Source: an uncultured Mycobacterium sp.
GTDB taxonomy: Bacteria; Actinomycetota; Actinomycetes; Mycobacteriales; Mycobacteriaceae
Direction: 5' to 3'
Assembly (NCBI GenBank): GCA_900078375.1
Contig: FLQS01000030.1
Location: 1 to 64,000 of the forward strand
Length of the DNA stretch: 64,000 nt
Positions 16,804 to 25,528 of the stretch are shown here, piece after piece; position 1 is the stretch's first letter, and every line of letters starts with the position of its first letter. The position numbers were made by a program, and so were the translations under genes. Below the pieces are notes generated by a model that was given only the letters and a program-made list of their open reading frames with translations, did not search any database and was not told the DNA's origin.

Positions 16804-17811
16804 CTAAAGCGCTTCGGGTAGACCGAATTTCGCGAACAAGCTGGTGTCGAGGAAGGCCACCACATGCGAGATGCCGTCGGGGCCAAGGTCGAGCACGTGT
16901 AGCTGGAACGGCACGTGGCGACCGCCGGTCTCCGGCAGGCGCATGTACATCGCCGCGGCCGGTTGGCCGTTGGCGGTCAGTGGCAACAGACGCATGTCAT
17001 CGGCGGAGTTGGCCGGGCAGTTGTGGTGAATCAGCGCACCGATGGCCGGGCCGCCCCGATACCAGCCGTCGAACGGCGGCATCTCCCAAATCGCCTCGGC
17101 GGTGAACATTTCCACCAGTCGTTCGATGTCGTAGTCCTCGAACGCCGAGATGTAGCGGGCCAGCTGTTCACGAGCTTCCGCCGACTCCGGCGGGGACAGT
17201 TGATCGTCCTGGCTGGGCCCGACGGCGTCGAGCTGGGCGCGGGCCCGTTGCAGCAGGCTGTTGACGGCGGCGACCGATGTGCCGATGGCGTCGGCGACTT
17301 CGGCGGCCTTCCACTGCAGCACGTCGCGCAGCACCAGAACGGCCCGCTGTCGCGGTGACAGATGCTGCAGCGCCGCAACGAAAGCCAACCGGACCGACTC
17401 CCGGGAACCGACGATCACAGAAGGGTCAGCAGGGTCTTCGTTCACCGAGTCGGGCAGGGGCTCCAGCCACAGCACCTCGCCCCGCTCGACGAGCTCGTCA
17501 GTGGGTTGCGAGCTTGGCGCGCCCAGCCCCGTCGGTAGCGGCCGGCGCCGCCTGCCCTCCAACGACGTCAGACAGGTGTTGGTGGCGATGCGATGCAGCC
17601 AGGTCCGCACCGAGGACTTGCCCTCGAAGCGGTCATAGGACTTCCACGCCCGCAGGAACGTCTCCTGCACCAGGTCCTCGGCGTCGTGCAACGACCCGGT
17701 CATCCGGTAGCAGTGCGCCAATAATTCGCGCCGGTAGGGCTCGGCCTGCACCAGGAAATCGCCCCGGTTCGGGTCGAGCCCGTCGTCAAGATTATGTGCG
17801 AGCACGCTCAC
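16804..17811 (-). CDS. sigG: ECF RNA polymerase sigma factor SigG
   Basis: 335 residues from GTG (17809-17811). Sigma region 2 (YRRELLAHCYRMTGSLHDAEDLVQETFLRAWKSYDRF) and region 4 (LQHLSPRQRAVLVLRDVLQWKAAEVADAIGTSVAAVNSLLQRARAQL) are intact; the C-terminal 130 residues form a SnoaL-like domain (YISAFEDYDIERLVEMFTAEAIWEMPP), as in SigG and SigJ. Sequence, and its place beside the monoacylglycerol lipase gene, match SigG of M. tuberculosis (which has a longer N-terminus). TAAGCT reading on the minus strand at 17825-17820 is eight bases from the start and could be a -10. Confidence 0.9.
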   Translation of the reverse strand: MSVLAHNLDDGLDPNRGDFLVQAEPYRRELLAHCYRMTGSLHDAEDLVQETFLRAWKSYDRFEGKSSVRTWLHRIATNTCLTSLEGRRRRPLPTGLGAPSSQPTDELVERGEVLWLEPLPDSVNEDPADPSVIVGSRESVRLAFVAALQHLSPRQRAVLVLRDVLQWKAAEVADAIGTSVAAVNSLLQRARAQLDAVGPSQDDQLSPPESAEAREQLARYISAFEDYDIERLVEMFTAEAIWEMPPFDGWYRGGPAIGALIHHNCPANSADDMRLLPLTANGQPAAAMYMRLPETGGRHVPFQLHVLDLGPDGISHVVAFLDTSLFAKFGLPEAL

Positions 17812-17876
17812 ACCGACCGAGCTTACGCACGCGCACCGACAACGGGCGGCGGCGTCTTGGCGGTTAGGCTCCCTTG

Positions 17877-18716
17877 ATGGTCACAACGCGCACCGAGCGC
17901 ACGTTCGACGGCGTCGGCGGCGTGCGGATCGTCTACGACGTGTGGACACCGGACACCGAGCCGCGCGGGGTCGTCGTGCTCTCGCACGGCCTGGGTGAGC
18001 ACGCCCGCCGCTACGACCACGTCGCCGAACGGTTCGGCCAAGCCGGGCTGGTGACGTATGCACTCGACCATCGTGGGCACGGTCGTTCCGGCGGCAAGCG
18101 GGTGCGGGTCAAGTCGATCGACGAGTACACCGGGGACTTCGGCACCCTCGTCAAAATCGCCACCGCCGAGCATCCGGGTCTGAAGCGAATCGTGCTCGGC
18201 CACAGCATGGGCGGCGGCATCGTGTTCGCGTGGGGGGTTGACCACGGAGGAGCCTTCGACCTGATGGTGCTGTCCGGTCCCGCGGTCTCGGCCCAAACCG
18301 GGGTGCCGCGCGCCAAACTGCTTCTCGGCAAGGCCGTCGGCTCGCTGCTGCCGGACCTGCCTGTCGAGGAGCTCGATGCAGGCGCCATCTCGCGTGACCC
18401 CGCGGTGGTGGCCGCCTACAACGCCGACCCCCTGGTGCATCACGGCAAGATCCCCGCCGGAATCGCCAAGGCGCTGGTGACGGTCGGCGAGACCATGCCG
18501 CAGCGCGCACGTCAGCTCACCGCGCCGCTACTGGTGGTGCACGGCGCCGAGGATGCGCTGGTACCGGCCAGCGGAAGTGAACTACTCGTCGACTGCGTCG
18601 GCTCGACCGACGTGCATCTCAAGGTGTATCCGGGGCTCTATCACGAGGTGTTCAACGAGCCCGAGCGCGATCGGGTGCTTGACGACGTGACCGCGTGGAT
18701 CGAGGCCAGGCTGTGA
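17877..18716 (+). CDS. Monoacylglycerol lipase (Rv0183-like)
   Basis: 279 residues with ATG 17877. Catalytic triad by counting from this start: Ser110 in GHSMGG, Asp226 in HGAEDALV, His256 in LYHEVFNE, which are exactly the numbers I recall for M. tuberculosis Rv0183, supporting this ATG over the TTG just before it. TAGGCT at 17865-17870 then six bases to ATG fits a leaderless promoter. No signal peptide; the family hydrolyses monoacylglycerols at the cell envelope. Divergent from sigG, and the next gene starts within its stop codon. Confidence 0.92.
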   Translation: MVTTRTERTFDGVGGVRIVYDVWTPDTEPRGVVVLSHGLGEHARRYDHVAERFGQAGLVTYALDHRGHGRSGGKRVRVKSIDEYTGDFGTLVKIATAEHPGLKRIVLGHSMGGGIVFAWGVDHGGAFDLMVLSGPAVSAQTGVPRAKLLLGKAVGSLLPDLPVEELDAGAISRDPAVVAAYNADPLVHHGKIPAGIAKALVTVGETMPQRARQLTAPLLVVHGAEDALVPASGSELLVDCVGSTDVHLKVYPGLYHEVFNEPERDRVLDDVTAWIEARL

Positions 18717-19750
18717 GCTTGCGCCGTCGTATCGTCGTCGCGGCGATGGCGCTGATGCTGGTGGCGGGTTGCTCGTCGAACAGCGCAACGAGCAACGCCT
18801 GGGTCGAGGACGACGTGACGTTTGTGGCCGATGGGCTGACGGTGCACGGCACCTACCGCCATCAGCACGGCGATCAGAAGGGGCCGGCGGCGCTGCTGAT
18901 CTCGGAGAGCGGGCGAACCGACCGCAACGGCGACAACAACGTCGCCGGGCCGATCGGCAACATGCGTCAGCTCGCCGAATACCTGTCCAATCACGGGGTG
19001 GCCTCGCTGCGCTACGACAAGGTCGGCACCGGCCAGACCGGTCTCGGCCCCTACGCCGACCACCCGGCCGACGTGGGCAGCGCCGTCTACACCACCGGCG
19101 CGAAGTCCGCGGTGCGGTTCCTAGCCGGACAATCCGGCACCGACTCCGACCGCATCTCGGTGTACGCGCTCGGCGAGGGCACCATCCATGCGATGGCGCT
19201 GGCCGACGACACCTCCGCCGGGGCACCCAAGATCCATTCGCTGGGCCTGCTGCAGCCACTGGCCGGCCGCTACCTCGACCTGATCAGCACTCGGGTCAAA
19301 ACCGATATGGCCGCGGCCGTGAAAGCCGGCCAGAAGACCCAGCAGCAGGCCGACGAGACGATCGCCGCATGGAACGCCGCCGTCACCGAGGCGCGCACCA
19401 AGGGCACCGTGCCCGCCAAGCTGCCCGAGAGCCTGAGCGCCATCGTGAACCCCGGCAACGTCAAGGCCGTCGTCGAAGCCGACGCCATCGACCCGCTGGA
19501 GCTGGCCGCCCGTATCCCTGCCGCCACACCGGTGTTGGTGACGTGTTCGGATTCCGACGGACAGGCCAACTGTGCCGACATCAAGCCGTTCACCGACGCC
19601 CTGGCACACACCTCGTTGTCGCTGGTCGCGCTCAAGGGGGTCAACCATGTGCTGCGCGACGACGCCAGCGACAACGTCGGCAATTACGCCAAACCGGGTC
19701 CGCTCTCACCGCAGCTGACGGTCGCGCTGGATGGGTTCGTCGGCCAGTAA
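18713..19750 (+). CDS. Lipoprotein with degenerate alpha/beta-hydrolase fold
   Basis: 345 residues from GTG 18713, overlapping the lipase stop (GTGA), so translated with it. N-terminal lipobox LVAGC places the lipidated cysteine at residue 20. The remainder resembles serine alpha/beta hydrolases (LISESGRTDRNGDNN, LRYDKVGTGQTG, VNHVLR near the end), but at the nucleophile elbow the expected G-x-S-x-G reads LGEGTI with no serine. It may therefore be a non-catalytic or ligand-binding surface protein. As I recall, there is no equivalent between Rv0183 and Rv0184. Confidence 0.75.
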   Translation: MSLRRRIVVAAMALMLVAGCSSNSATSNAWVEDDVTFVADGLTVHGTYRHQHGDQKGPAALLISESGRTDRNGDNNVAGPIGNMRQLAEYLSNHGVASLRYDKVGTGQTGLGPYADHPADVGSAVYTTGAKSAVRFLAGQSGTDSDRISVYALGEGTIHAMALADDTSAGAPKIHSLGLLQPLAGRYLDLISTRVKTDMAAAVKAGQKTQQQADETIAAWNAAVTEARTKGTVPAKLPESLSAIVNPGNVKAVVEADAIDPLELAARIPAATPVLVTCSDSDGQANCADIKPFTDALAHTSLSLVALKGVNHVLRDDASDNVGNYAKPGPLSPQLTVALDGFVGQ

Positions 19751-19798
19751 GGAGCCAGTGGCACACCGATGTCGGCGCGCTCCGCTAGGTTGCCAATC

Positions 19799-20548
19799 GT
19801 GACGGACGACAAGATGCTGGCGCGGATCGCAGCGCTCCTGCGCCAGGCCGAAGGCACCGACAACGTCCACGAGGCCGAAGCATTCATGGCCGCCGCCCAG
19901 CGACTGGCCACCGCGACGTCGATCGACCTGGCTGTCGCGCGGGCCCACTCCGCCACCCGGACCGCGGCGCAGGTGCCGACCCAGCGGACCATCACGATCG
20001 GCGACCCGGGTTCTCGGGGCCTGCGTACCTACGTGCAGCTGTTCGCGGGCATCGCCGCGGCCAACGACGTGCAGTGCGATGTCGCCTCGAACTCGACGTT
20101 CGTCTACGCCTACGGGTTCACCGAGGACATCGACGCCAGCCACGCGCTCTATGCGAGTCTGGTCGTCCAGATGGTGCGGTCCTGCGACGCTTACCTGGCC
20201 ACCGGAGCGCATAAGCCCACGCCGACCATCACCGCGCGGCTCAACTTCCAGCTGGCCTTCGGCGCCCGCGTCGCCCAGCGTCTGTCCCAGGCCCGCGACG
20301 AGGCCCGGCAGGAGGCCACCCGGAACCGCAAGACCGCGCCGGGAACGGCGCTTGCGCTGCGCAACAAGGAACTTGAACTGCGCGACCATTACCGGCAGAA
20401 CTCCAAGGCGCGCGGTACCTGGCAGGCCAGCCGCGCGTCGGCGGGATATTCGTCGGCCGCCCGGCGCGCCGGTGACCGGGCCGGCCGGCAGGCCCGGCTG
20501 GGGTCCAGTCCCGAGCTGCCGGGGTCGCGAACCCGGCTGCCGAGGTGA
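19799..20548 (+). CDS. DUF2786 protein (Rv0184-like)
   Basis: 249 residues from GTG 19799, the length I recall for Rv0184. An in-frame ATG exists at 19769, but TAGGTT at 19786-19791 followed by seven bases and GTG fits a leaderless start. The N-terminal 40 residues (MLARIAALLRQAEGTDNVHEAEAFMAAAQRL) are the DUF2786 motif; the C-terminus is rich in Arg/Ala and probably disordered. Function unknown. The stop overlaps the next start. Confidence 0.82.
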   Translation: MTDDKMLARIAALLRQAEGTDNVHEAEAFMAAAQRLATATSIDLAVARAHSATRTAAQVPTQRTITIGDPGSRGLRTYVQLFAGIAAANDVQCDVASNSTFVYAYGFTEDIDASHALYASLVVQMVRSCDAYLATGAHKPTPTITARLNFQLAFGARVAQRLSQARDEARQEATRNRKTAPGTALALRNKELELRDHYRQNSKARGTWQASRASAGYSSAARRAGDRAGRQARLGSSPELPGSRTRLPR

Positions 20549-21042
20549 CGGCGCGCGACAGCCAACGCTCCCGCGTCTACGCGGCCGAGGAGTTCGTCCG
20601 CACCCTCTTCGATCGTGCCGCCCAACACAGTTCACGCACCATCGACTTCTTCGGCACGCAGCTCACCCTGCCGCCGGAGGGGCGGTTCGCGTCGATACCT
20701 TCGGTGCAACGCTATGTCGACGACGTCCTCGCGCTGCCCGCCGTGACTGCCCGCTGGCCGGCGCCGGGACCATTGAGTGTGCGACCCCGGCGTGCGGCCA
20801 GCGCCGCCCATTACGAAAACTCCGACGGCACAGGCGTTATCGCGGTCCCGGACCGGGACTCCGCGGACTGGGCGATGCGGGAGTTGGTCCTGCTACACGA
20901 GATCGCCCATCACCTGACACCGGACGGGCCGGCCCACGGCCCGCACTTCATCGCGACATTCTGCGAGCTGGCCACCGTGGTGATGGGCCCGGAGGTCGGT
21001 CACGTGCTGCGTGTCGTCTACGCGAAAGAGGGCGTGCGTTAG
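20545..21042 (+). CDS. Small mycobacterial metallohydrolase (Rv0185-like)
   Basis: 165 residues from GTG 20545, overlapping the previous stop (GTGA). A zinc-protease motif HEIAHH (His118, Glu119, His122) is followed by HGPHF (131-135), which offers the third ligand; this pattern is that of the actinobacterial TIGR04338 metallohydrolase family. No signal peptide. Substrate unknown. Coupled translation with the DUF2786 gene, conserved in M. tuberculosis, suggests the two proteins act together. Confidence 0.82.
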   Translation: MTARDSQRSRVYAAEEFVRTLFDRAAQHSSRTIDFFGTQLTLPPEGRFASIPSVQRYVDDVLALPAVTARWPAPGPLSVRPRRAASAAHYENSDGTGVIAVPDRDSADWAMRELVLLHEIAHHLTPDGPAHGPHFIATFCELATVVMGPEVGHVLRVVYAKEGVR

Positions 21043-21046
21043 CGCG

Positions 21047-23278
21047 CTACCCGGCCCGGGCCACCTCGACCGGCAGCGCATTGAGCACGGCGGTGCCCGA
21101 CAACGGATCCAGCAGCGCGCCGTCGTTGAGGCTGTTGACGTTCACGCCCGGGTCCTGGGCCGCCACCCGCATCCGGGTGCCCGGCTCGGTGTGACCCCAC
21201 CCGTGCGGCAGTGACACCACGCCCGGTCGGATCGCGTCGGTGATCTCAACGGGCACTTCGAGTTTCCCGCCAGGCCCGGTGATCACCGCCATCTCGTCGA
21301 GGCCCAGCCGGGCGGCATCGTCGGGATGGATCTGCAGTGTGCAGCGATTGGAGCCGCCCGACAGGGCGGGCAGGTTGTGCATCCAGCTGTTGTTCGAGCG
21401 CAAGTGACGCCGGCCGATGAGCAGGAACCCCGGCTCCGACGCCAGCGATGCAAGAAGCCGCGGGATATCGGCCAGGATCGGATCGGGATCCAATTCGACT
21501 GTTCCCGAGGCTGTTCGGAGTACTTCGGGAATGCGGGGGACCAGCGGGCCGAGGTCGACCCCGTGCGGGGCGTCCTTGACTCGTTGCAGCGTCAGGCCGT
21601 CGGGCTTGGCGCCGAACCCGTCACCGAACGGTCCCAGTCGCAGCATCATGTCCAGCCGCCGTTCGAAGCCGCGGCCGTCGGGCAGCATCGCGGTCAACTC
21701 CCCGACCGACCGGCCGGCGACCGGTGAGTGCTCGTCGGCAACTTCCTTGCCCAGCGTGGACCCGATCACCTGGTCGTCCACCAGGTTGGGGTCGGCGTCC
21801 GGGCCAAGGCCCAGCACGATCAGCGCAAGCCGGGACAGGATCTCGCACTCGTCGGGCCTGCCGTCGGCCAGCGGCAGCACCGGCGGGGAGAACCGGGCGT
21901 TGTTGCGCACCACCGCACCGGACAGCGCGAGGTCGAAATGCGCTGCGCGAGAGGGCGGAGGCGGTGGCAGGATGACGTCGGCGTGCCGGGTCGTCTCGTT
22001 GAGGTAGGGATCCACCGACACCATGAAGCCGACGCCGGCCAGGGCATCCTGCAGGCGTGCGCCATCCGGCGCCGAGAGCACCGGATTGCCCGCGATGGTG
22101 ATCATCGCCCGGATCTGACCTTCGCCGGGCGTCTCGATCTCCTCGGCCAACGCGACCGCGGGCATCTCTGACAACACCTCGCGATGGCCGGAGACCCGGC
22201 TGCGCCAGCGGCCTGTCGTGAAACCCCGGCCGGGACGCGCCGGTCGCGGGGCGCCGGCGATCGTTGAGCTGGCGAACATCACCCCGCCGGGCCGGTCCAG
22301 ATTGCCGGTCAGGATGTTCACCACGTCCACCAGCCAGCTGGTCAGGGTGCCGAACTCGACGGTCGACGTGCCGATGCGGCCGTAGACCGCCGCGCTGGGT
22401 GCGGCGGCGATTTCGCGTGCGAGGGTTCGGATTTCGTCGGCATCCACTCCGCAATGTTCAGCGACGGCGTCCGGCGCGAAGTCGAGTGCTGCCGCCCGCA
22501 CCCGATCCAGCCCGGTGACGTGGTCGGCGAGCCGACCCAGGTCGACCAGATCCTCGTCGAAGAGGACGTGCACGATCGCGAACAGCAGGGCGGCATCGGA
22601 GCCGGGGCGTACGGCCAGGTGGCGGTCCGCGAGTTCGGCGGTACGGGTGCGGCTGGGATCGATCACCACGAGCTGGCCCCCGCGCCGTCGCAAGGCCTTG
22701 ATCTTGCCGGGGAAGTCGGCGGCGGTGGCCAGAGAACCATTGGACACCAACGGGTTTCCGCCGATGATGACGAGATAGTCGGTGCGGTCGAGGTCAGGCA
22801 CGGTGAAGGCAAGCGGGTTGCCGTACAGGTAGCCGCACGAGACGTGCTTGGGCATCTGGTCGAGCGTGCTGGCGGAGTACACCTGCCGGGTGCCCAGCGA
22901 TTTGATGACGACCGGCCCGTAGAGCGAGCCGGCGATGGTGTGCGCGTTGGGGTTACCCAGGTAGACGGCTACTGACGAGCCGCCGGTGTCGGCGATGACC
23001 CGCTGCAGCCCCTCGGCGGCGGCGGCGAAGGCCTCCGCCCAGGTGGTTTCGATCAGCTCACCGTCGCGGCGCACCAGAGGGTTCTGCAACCGGTCGGGAT
23101 CGTTGTCCAGTTCGGCGAAGCTGGCGCCCTTCGGGCAGATGAATCCGTGACTGAACACGTCGTCACGATCGCCCCGGGCCGAACTGACCCGATCGTCGTC
23201 GTCGATGGTGAGGACCATCCCGCAGGTGGCCTCGCACAGCGGACAGATACGCAAAGCGGTGCGGCTCATGCTTGTCAC
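21047..23278 (-). CDS. Molybdopterin oxidoreductase with [4Fe-4S] cluster (Rv0197-like)
   Basis: 743 residues from GTG 23278 (GCGGAG upstream); ATG at 23269 is the alternative. N-terminal iron-sulfur motif Cys12-x2-Cys15-x3-Cys19-x28-Cys48 (ICPLCEATCG and GFICPKG) is intact. The molybdopterin domain follows (NPNAHTI, LVIIGGNPLVSNGS, VVIDPSRTRTAELAD) and a C-terminal dinucleotide-binding domain (RRHLRSNNSWMHNLP, SLPHGWGH). It belongs to the DMSO-reductase superfamily; no twin-arginine signal, so cytoplasmic. Substrate unknown. Convergent with the metallohydrolase gene. Confidence 0.87.
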   Translation of the reverse strand: MTSMSRTALRICPLCEATCGMVLTIDDDDRVSSARGDRDDVFSHGFICPKGASFAELDNDPDRLQNPLVRRDGELIETTWAEAFAAAAEGLQRVIADTGGSSVAVYLGNPNAHTIAGSLYGPVVIKSLGTRQVYSASTLDQMPKHVSCGYLYGNPLAFTVPDLDRTDYLVIIGGNPLVSNGSLATAADFPGKIKALRRRGGQLVVIDPSRTRTAELADRHLAVRPGSDAALLFAIVHVLFDEDLVDLGRLADHVTGLDRVRAAALDFAPDAVAEHCGVDADEIRTLAREIAAAPSAAVYGRIGTSTVEFGTLTSWLVDVVNILTGNLDRPGGVMFASSTIAGAPRPARPGRGFTTGRWRSRVSGHREVLSEMPAVALAEEIETPGEGQIRAMITIAGNPVLSAPDGARLQDALAGVGFMVSVDPYLNETTRHADVILPPPPPSRAAHFDLALSGAVVRNNARFSPPVLPLADGRPDECEILSRLALIVLGLGPDADPNLVDDQVIGSTLGKEVADEHSPVAGRSVGELTAMLPDGRGFERRLDMMLRLGPFGDGFGAKPDGLTLQRVKDAPHGVDLGPLVPRIPEVLRTASGTVELDPDPILADIPRLLASLASEPGFLLIGRRHLRSNNSWMHNLPALSGGSNRCTLQIHPDDAARLGLDEMAVITGPGGKLEVPVEITDAIRPGVVSLPHGWGHTEPGTRMRVAAQDPGVNVNSLNDGALLDPLSGTAVLNALPVEVARAG

Positions 23279-23335
23279 TGTGCTCCGCAGGCAGACTCGC
23301 TGGCAAGCCCAACCAACCGGATGGTCAGATTTACC

Positions 23336-24097
23336 TCAGCCTGACCAGATCGGCGAATCCAAGGCCGCGTGCAGTGCGGCGACGATGCGGTCCTTGTGCT
23401 GGTGGAAACGCTCGGTCGGTGCGGGCACCGAGATTGCGACGATGTTGCCGCCCACCGCACGCCCCGCGATCCCCGCGGCCGAGATCCCGTCGGTGTGCTC
23501 GTCGCGGTCGAAAGCCACCCGGCCGGCTCGAATCTCACCGATCTCAGCGCGGACTCTGGCGTCGGTAGCCGGGTCAAGGGAGGCCAGCGCCGAATCGACG
23601 TCGGCGTCGTCGAGCAGCGCCAGCGCTGCCTTTCCGTTGGCGGTGTCGTACAGGGTGAAGCGCCCGCCGATCGCGGAGACGGCGCGCAGCCGATGCGGCG
23701 ATTCGATCTGATCGATGAACAGCATCTGCCCGCCGCGGTACACCGAGAGGTCGGCGGTTTCCCCGGTGGCCTCGGCCACCCGTTCCAGGGTCGGCCGCAT
23801 TGCCGATGTGATGTGGGCGGCGTTGGCGCTGGACAACCCCAGCAGCCGGTCGCCAAGGATGATGCGACCGTCGTCGTCCACGGCCGCGAACCCCACCTCG
23901 ACCAGACCGAACAACAGCCGCCGCGCGGTGGACTTGGCCAGGCCCAGCCGGCTGTGCAGGTCGACCAGTCGCAACCGGCCGGGAGCGGTCGCGATCTCGT
24001 CGAGTGCGGCCGCGGCGCGGCGTAGTACCTGGATGCCGTCGTCGCGGGCACCCCCCGCGCGCTCGCCCCGCACCATGGAAATTTCCGGATCTGCCAT
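23336..24097 (-). CDS. IclR-family transcriptional regulator
   Basis: 253 residues from ATG 24095-24097 (GAAGGGA upstream); an upstream ATG at 24154 would fall inside the operator. N-terminal winged helix (VLRRAAAALDEIATAPGRLRLVDLHSRLGLAKSTARRLLFGLVEVGFA) and an IclR effector domain (MLFIDQIESPHRLRAVSAIGGRFTLYDTANGKAALA; SVPAPTERF). Divergent from a flavoenzyme/hydrolase pair, so it most likely regulates them in response to an aromatic or related substrate. Confidence 0.88.
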   Translation of the reverse strand: MADPEISMVRGERAGGARDDGIQVLRRAAAALDEIATAPGRLRLVDLHSRLGLAKSTARRLLFGLVEVGFAAVDDDGRIILGDRLLGLSSANAAHITSAMRPTLERVAEATGETADLSVYRGGQMLFIDQIESPHRLRAVSAIGGRFTLYDTANGKAALALLDDADVDSALASLDPATDARVRAEIGEIRAGRVAFDRDEHTDGISAAGIAGRAVGGNIVAISVPAPTERFHQHKDRIVAALHAALDSPIWSG

Positions 24098-24130
24098 GTC
24101 GTCGTCCCTTCCGTGTGCGTTCCCTGCGCG

Positions 24131-24163
24131 GTATTGTGCCGCAATACGGATCATACTGATCCG
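24131..24163. promoter_or_regulatory. Double inverted repeat, candidate IclR operator
   Basis: Two adjacent perfect inverted repeats in the divergent intergenic region. The first is GTATTG (24131-24136), 5 bases, CAATAC (24142-24147). The second is CGGATCA (24147-24153), TAC, TGATCCG (24157-24163). They share base 24147. Their location, 33 bases from the regulator start and 24 from the oxidase start, fits an operator that controls both promoters. Confidence 0.65.
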
Positions 24164-24187
24164 GAATGTGAATCAAAGGAGACTGAG

Positions 24188-25528
24188 GTGGGGTCGCTTC
24201 CCGAGGGTCGTCATTTCTTCCGCGGCGACGATGGTTACGAACAAGCGCGCACTGCCACGGTGTGGAACCAGCGCGTGCCCGACCGCTATCCGGACGTCAT
24301 CGTCCAGGCGGTCGACGCCGACGACGTGGTCGCCGCCGTGCGCTACGCCAAGGCCAACGACAAGCAGGTCAGCATGAAGTCCGGCGGACACAGCTGGGCG
24401 GCCAGCCACCTGCGCGACGGCGCCGTGCTGCTCGACATGAGCCGGGTGGATCAGACCAGCATCGACACCGGCAAGCAGACCGCGGTCGCGGGCCCCGGCA
24501 AAGGCGGCAGCGTGCTGGCCGCCGAGCTCGACGAGGTCGGATTGTTCTTCCCCGCCGGGCATTGCAAGGGTGTGTGCATCGGCGGCTATCTGCTGCAGGG
24601 TGGGTACGGCTGGAACAGCCGGGTGGTCGGGCCCGCGTGCGAGAGCGTGATCGGCCTGGACGTCGTGACCGCCGACGGCGACCAGATCTACATCGACGCC
24701 GACCACCATCCGGATCTGTACTGGGCCGCCCGCGGTTCCGGGCCCGGCTTCTTCGCCGTCGTCACCGCGTTCCACCTCAAGCTCTACAAGAAGCCCGCGG
24801 TACTGGGCAGCAGCTTCTACGCCTACCCGATCGAGCTCGCCGACGAGATCTTCACCTGGGCACGCGATATCTCCGCCGAGGTGGACCGCAGGGTCGAGTT
24901 GCAGATCGTCGCCACCAGCAGCGTGCCCGACGCGGGCATCGACCGGCCCGCCATCGTGATGGCCTCACCGGCGTTCGCCGATACCGAGGCCGAAGCCAAG
25001 GAGGCTTTCGGCATCCTCGACCGCTGCCCGGTCGTCGACAAGGCGCTGGTGGCCTTCCCGTATGCGCCTATGGCCCTTGCCGATTGGTACACCGCGGTGA
25101 TGAGCAACTACCTGGCCGATCACCGGTACACCGCCGACAACATGTGGACCAACGCCTCGGCTGCGGAGCTGATGCCGGGCATCCACAACATCCTGGACAC
25201 GCTGCCGCCGCACCCGTCGCATTTCCTGTGGCTCAACTGGGGTCCGTCCCCGCAGCGTCAGGACATGGCCTACAGCTTGGAAAGCGAGATTTATCTGGCG
25301 CTCTATGCCGGCTGGCTGGACCCCGCCGACGACGAGAAGTATGGCGACTGGCCGCGCGACAACATGGCCGCGATGGCGCCGTTGGCGACCGGAATCCAGT
25401 TGGCCGATGAGAATCTCGGCAAGCGACCGGCGAGGTTCGCCACCGACGATGCCATGGCGAAGCTCGACCGGGTGCGCGCCGAGTACGACCCCGACGGGCG
25501 GTTCCACAGTTGGATGGGACGTATCTGA
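24188..25528 (+). CDS. FAD-dependent oxidase, berberine-bridge-enzyme type
   Basis: 446 residues from GTG 24188, preceded by AAAGGAG at 24175-24181. FAD-binding (PCMH) domain with SGGHSW (His68) and PAGHCKGVCIGG (Cys126); these align with the His and Cys that bind FAD bicovalently in glucooligosaccharide and berberine-bridge oxidases, so bicovalent flavin is likely. The C-terminus has the BBE motif (YDPDGRFHSWMG). It should oxidise a bulky alcohol, sugar or phenolic substrate. The next gene starts within its stop (TGATG), so the two are coupled. No signal peptide. Confidence 0.86.
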   Translation: MGSLPEGRHFFRGDDGYEQARTATVWNQRVPDRYPDVIVQAVDADDVVAAVRYAKANDKQVSMKSGGHSWAASHLRDGAVLLDMSRVDQTSIDTGKQTAVAGPGKGGSVLAAELDEVGLFFPAGHCKGVCIGGYLLQGGYGWNSRVVGPACESVIGLDVVTADGDQIYIDADHHPDLYWAARGSGPGFFAVVTAFHLKLYKKPAVLGSSFYAYPIELADEIFTWARDISAEVDRRVELQIVATSSVPDAGIDRPAIVMASPAFADTEAEAKEAFGILDRCPVVDKALVAFPYAPMALADWYTAVMSNYLADHRYTADNMWTNASAAELMPGIHNILDTLPPHPSHFLWLNWGPSPQRQDMAYSLESEIYLALYAGWLDPADDEKYGDWPRDNMAAMAPLATGIQLADENLGKRPARFATDDAMAKLDRVRAEYDPDGRFHSWMGRI

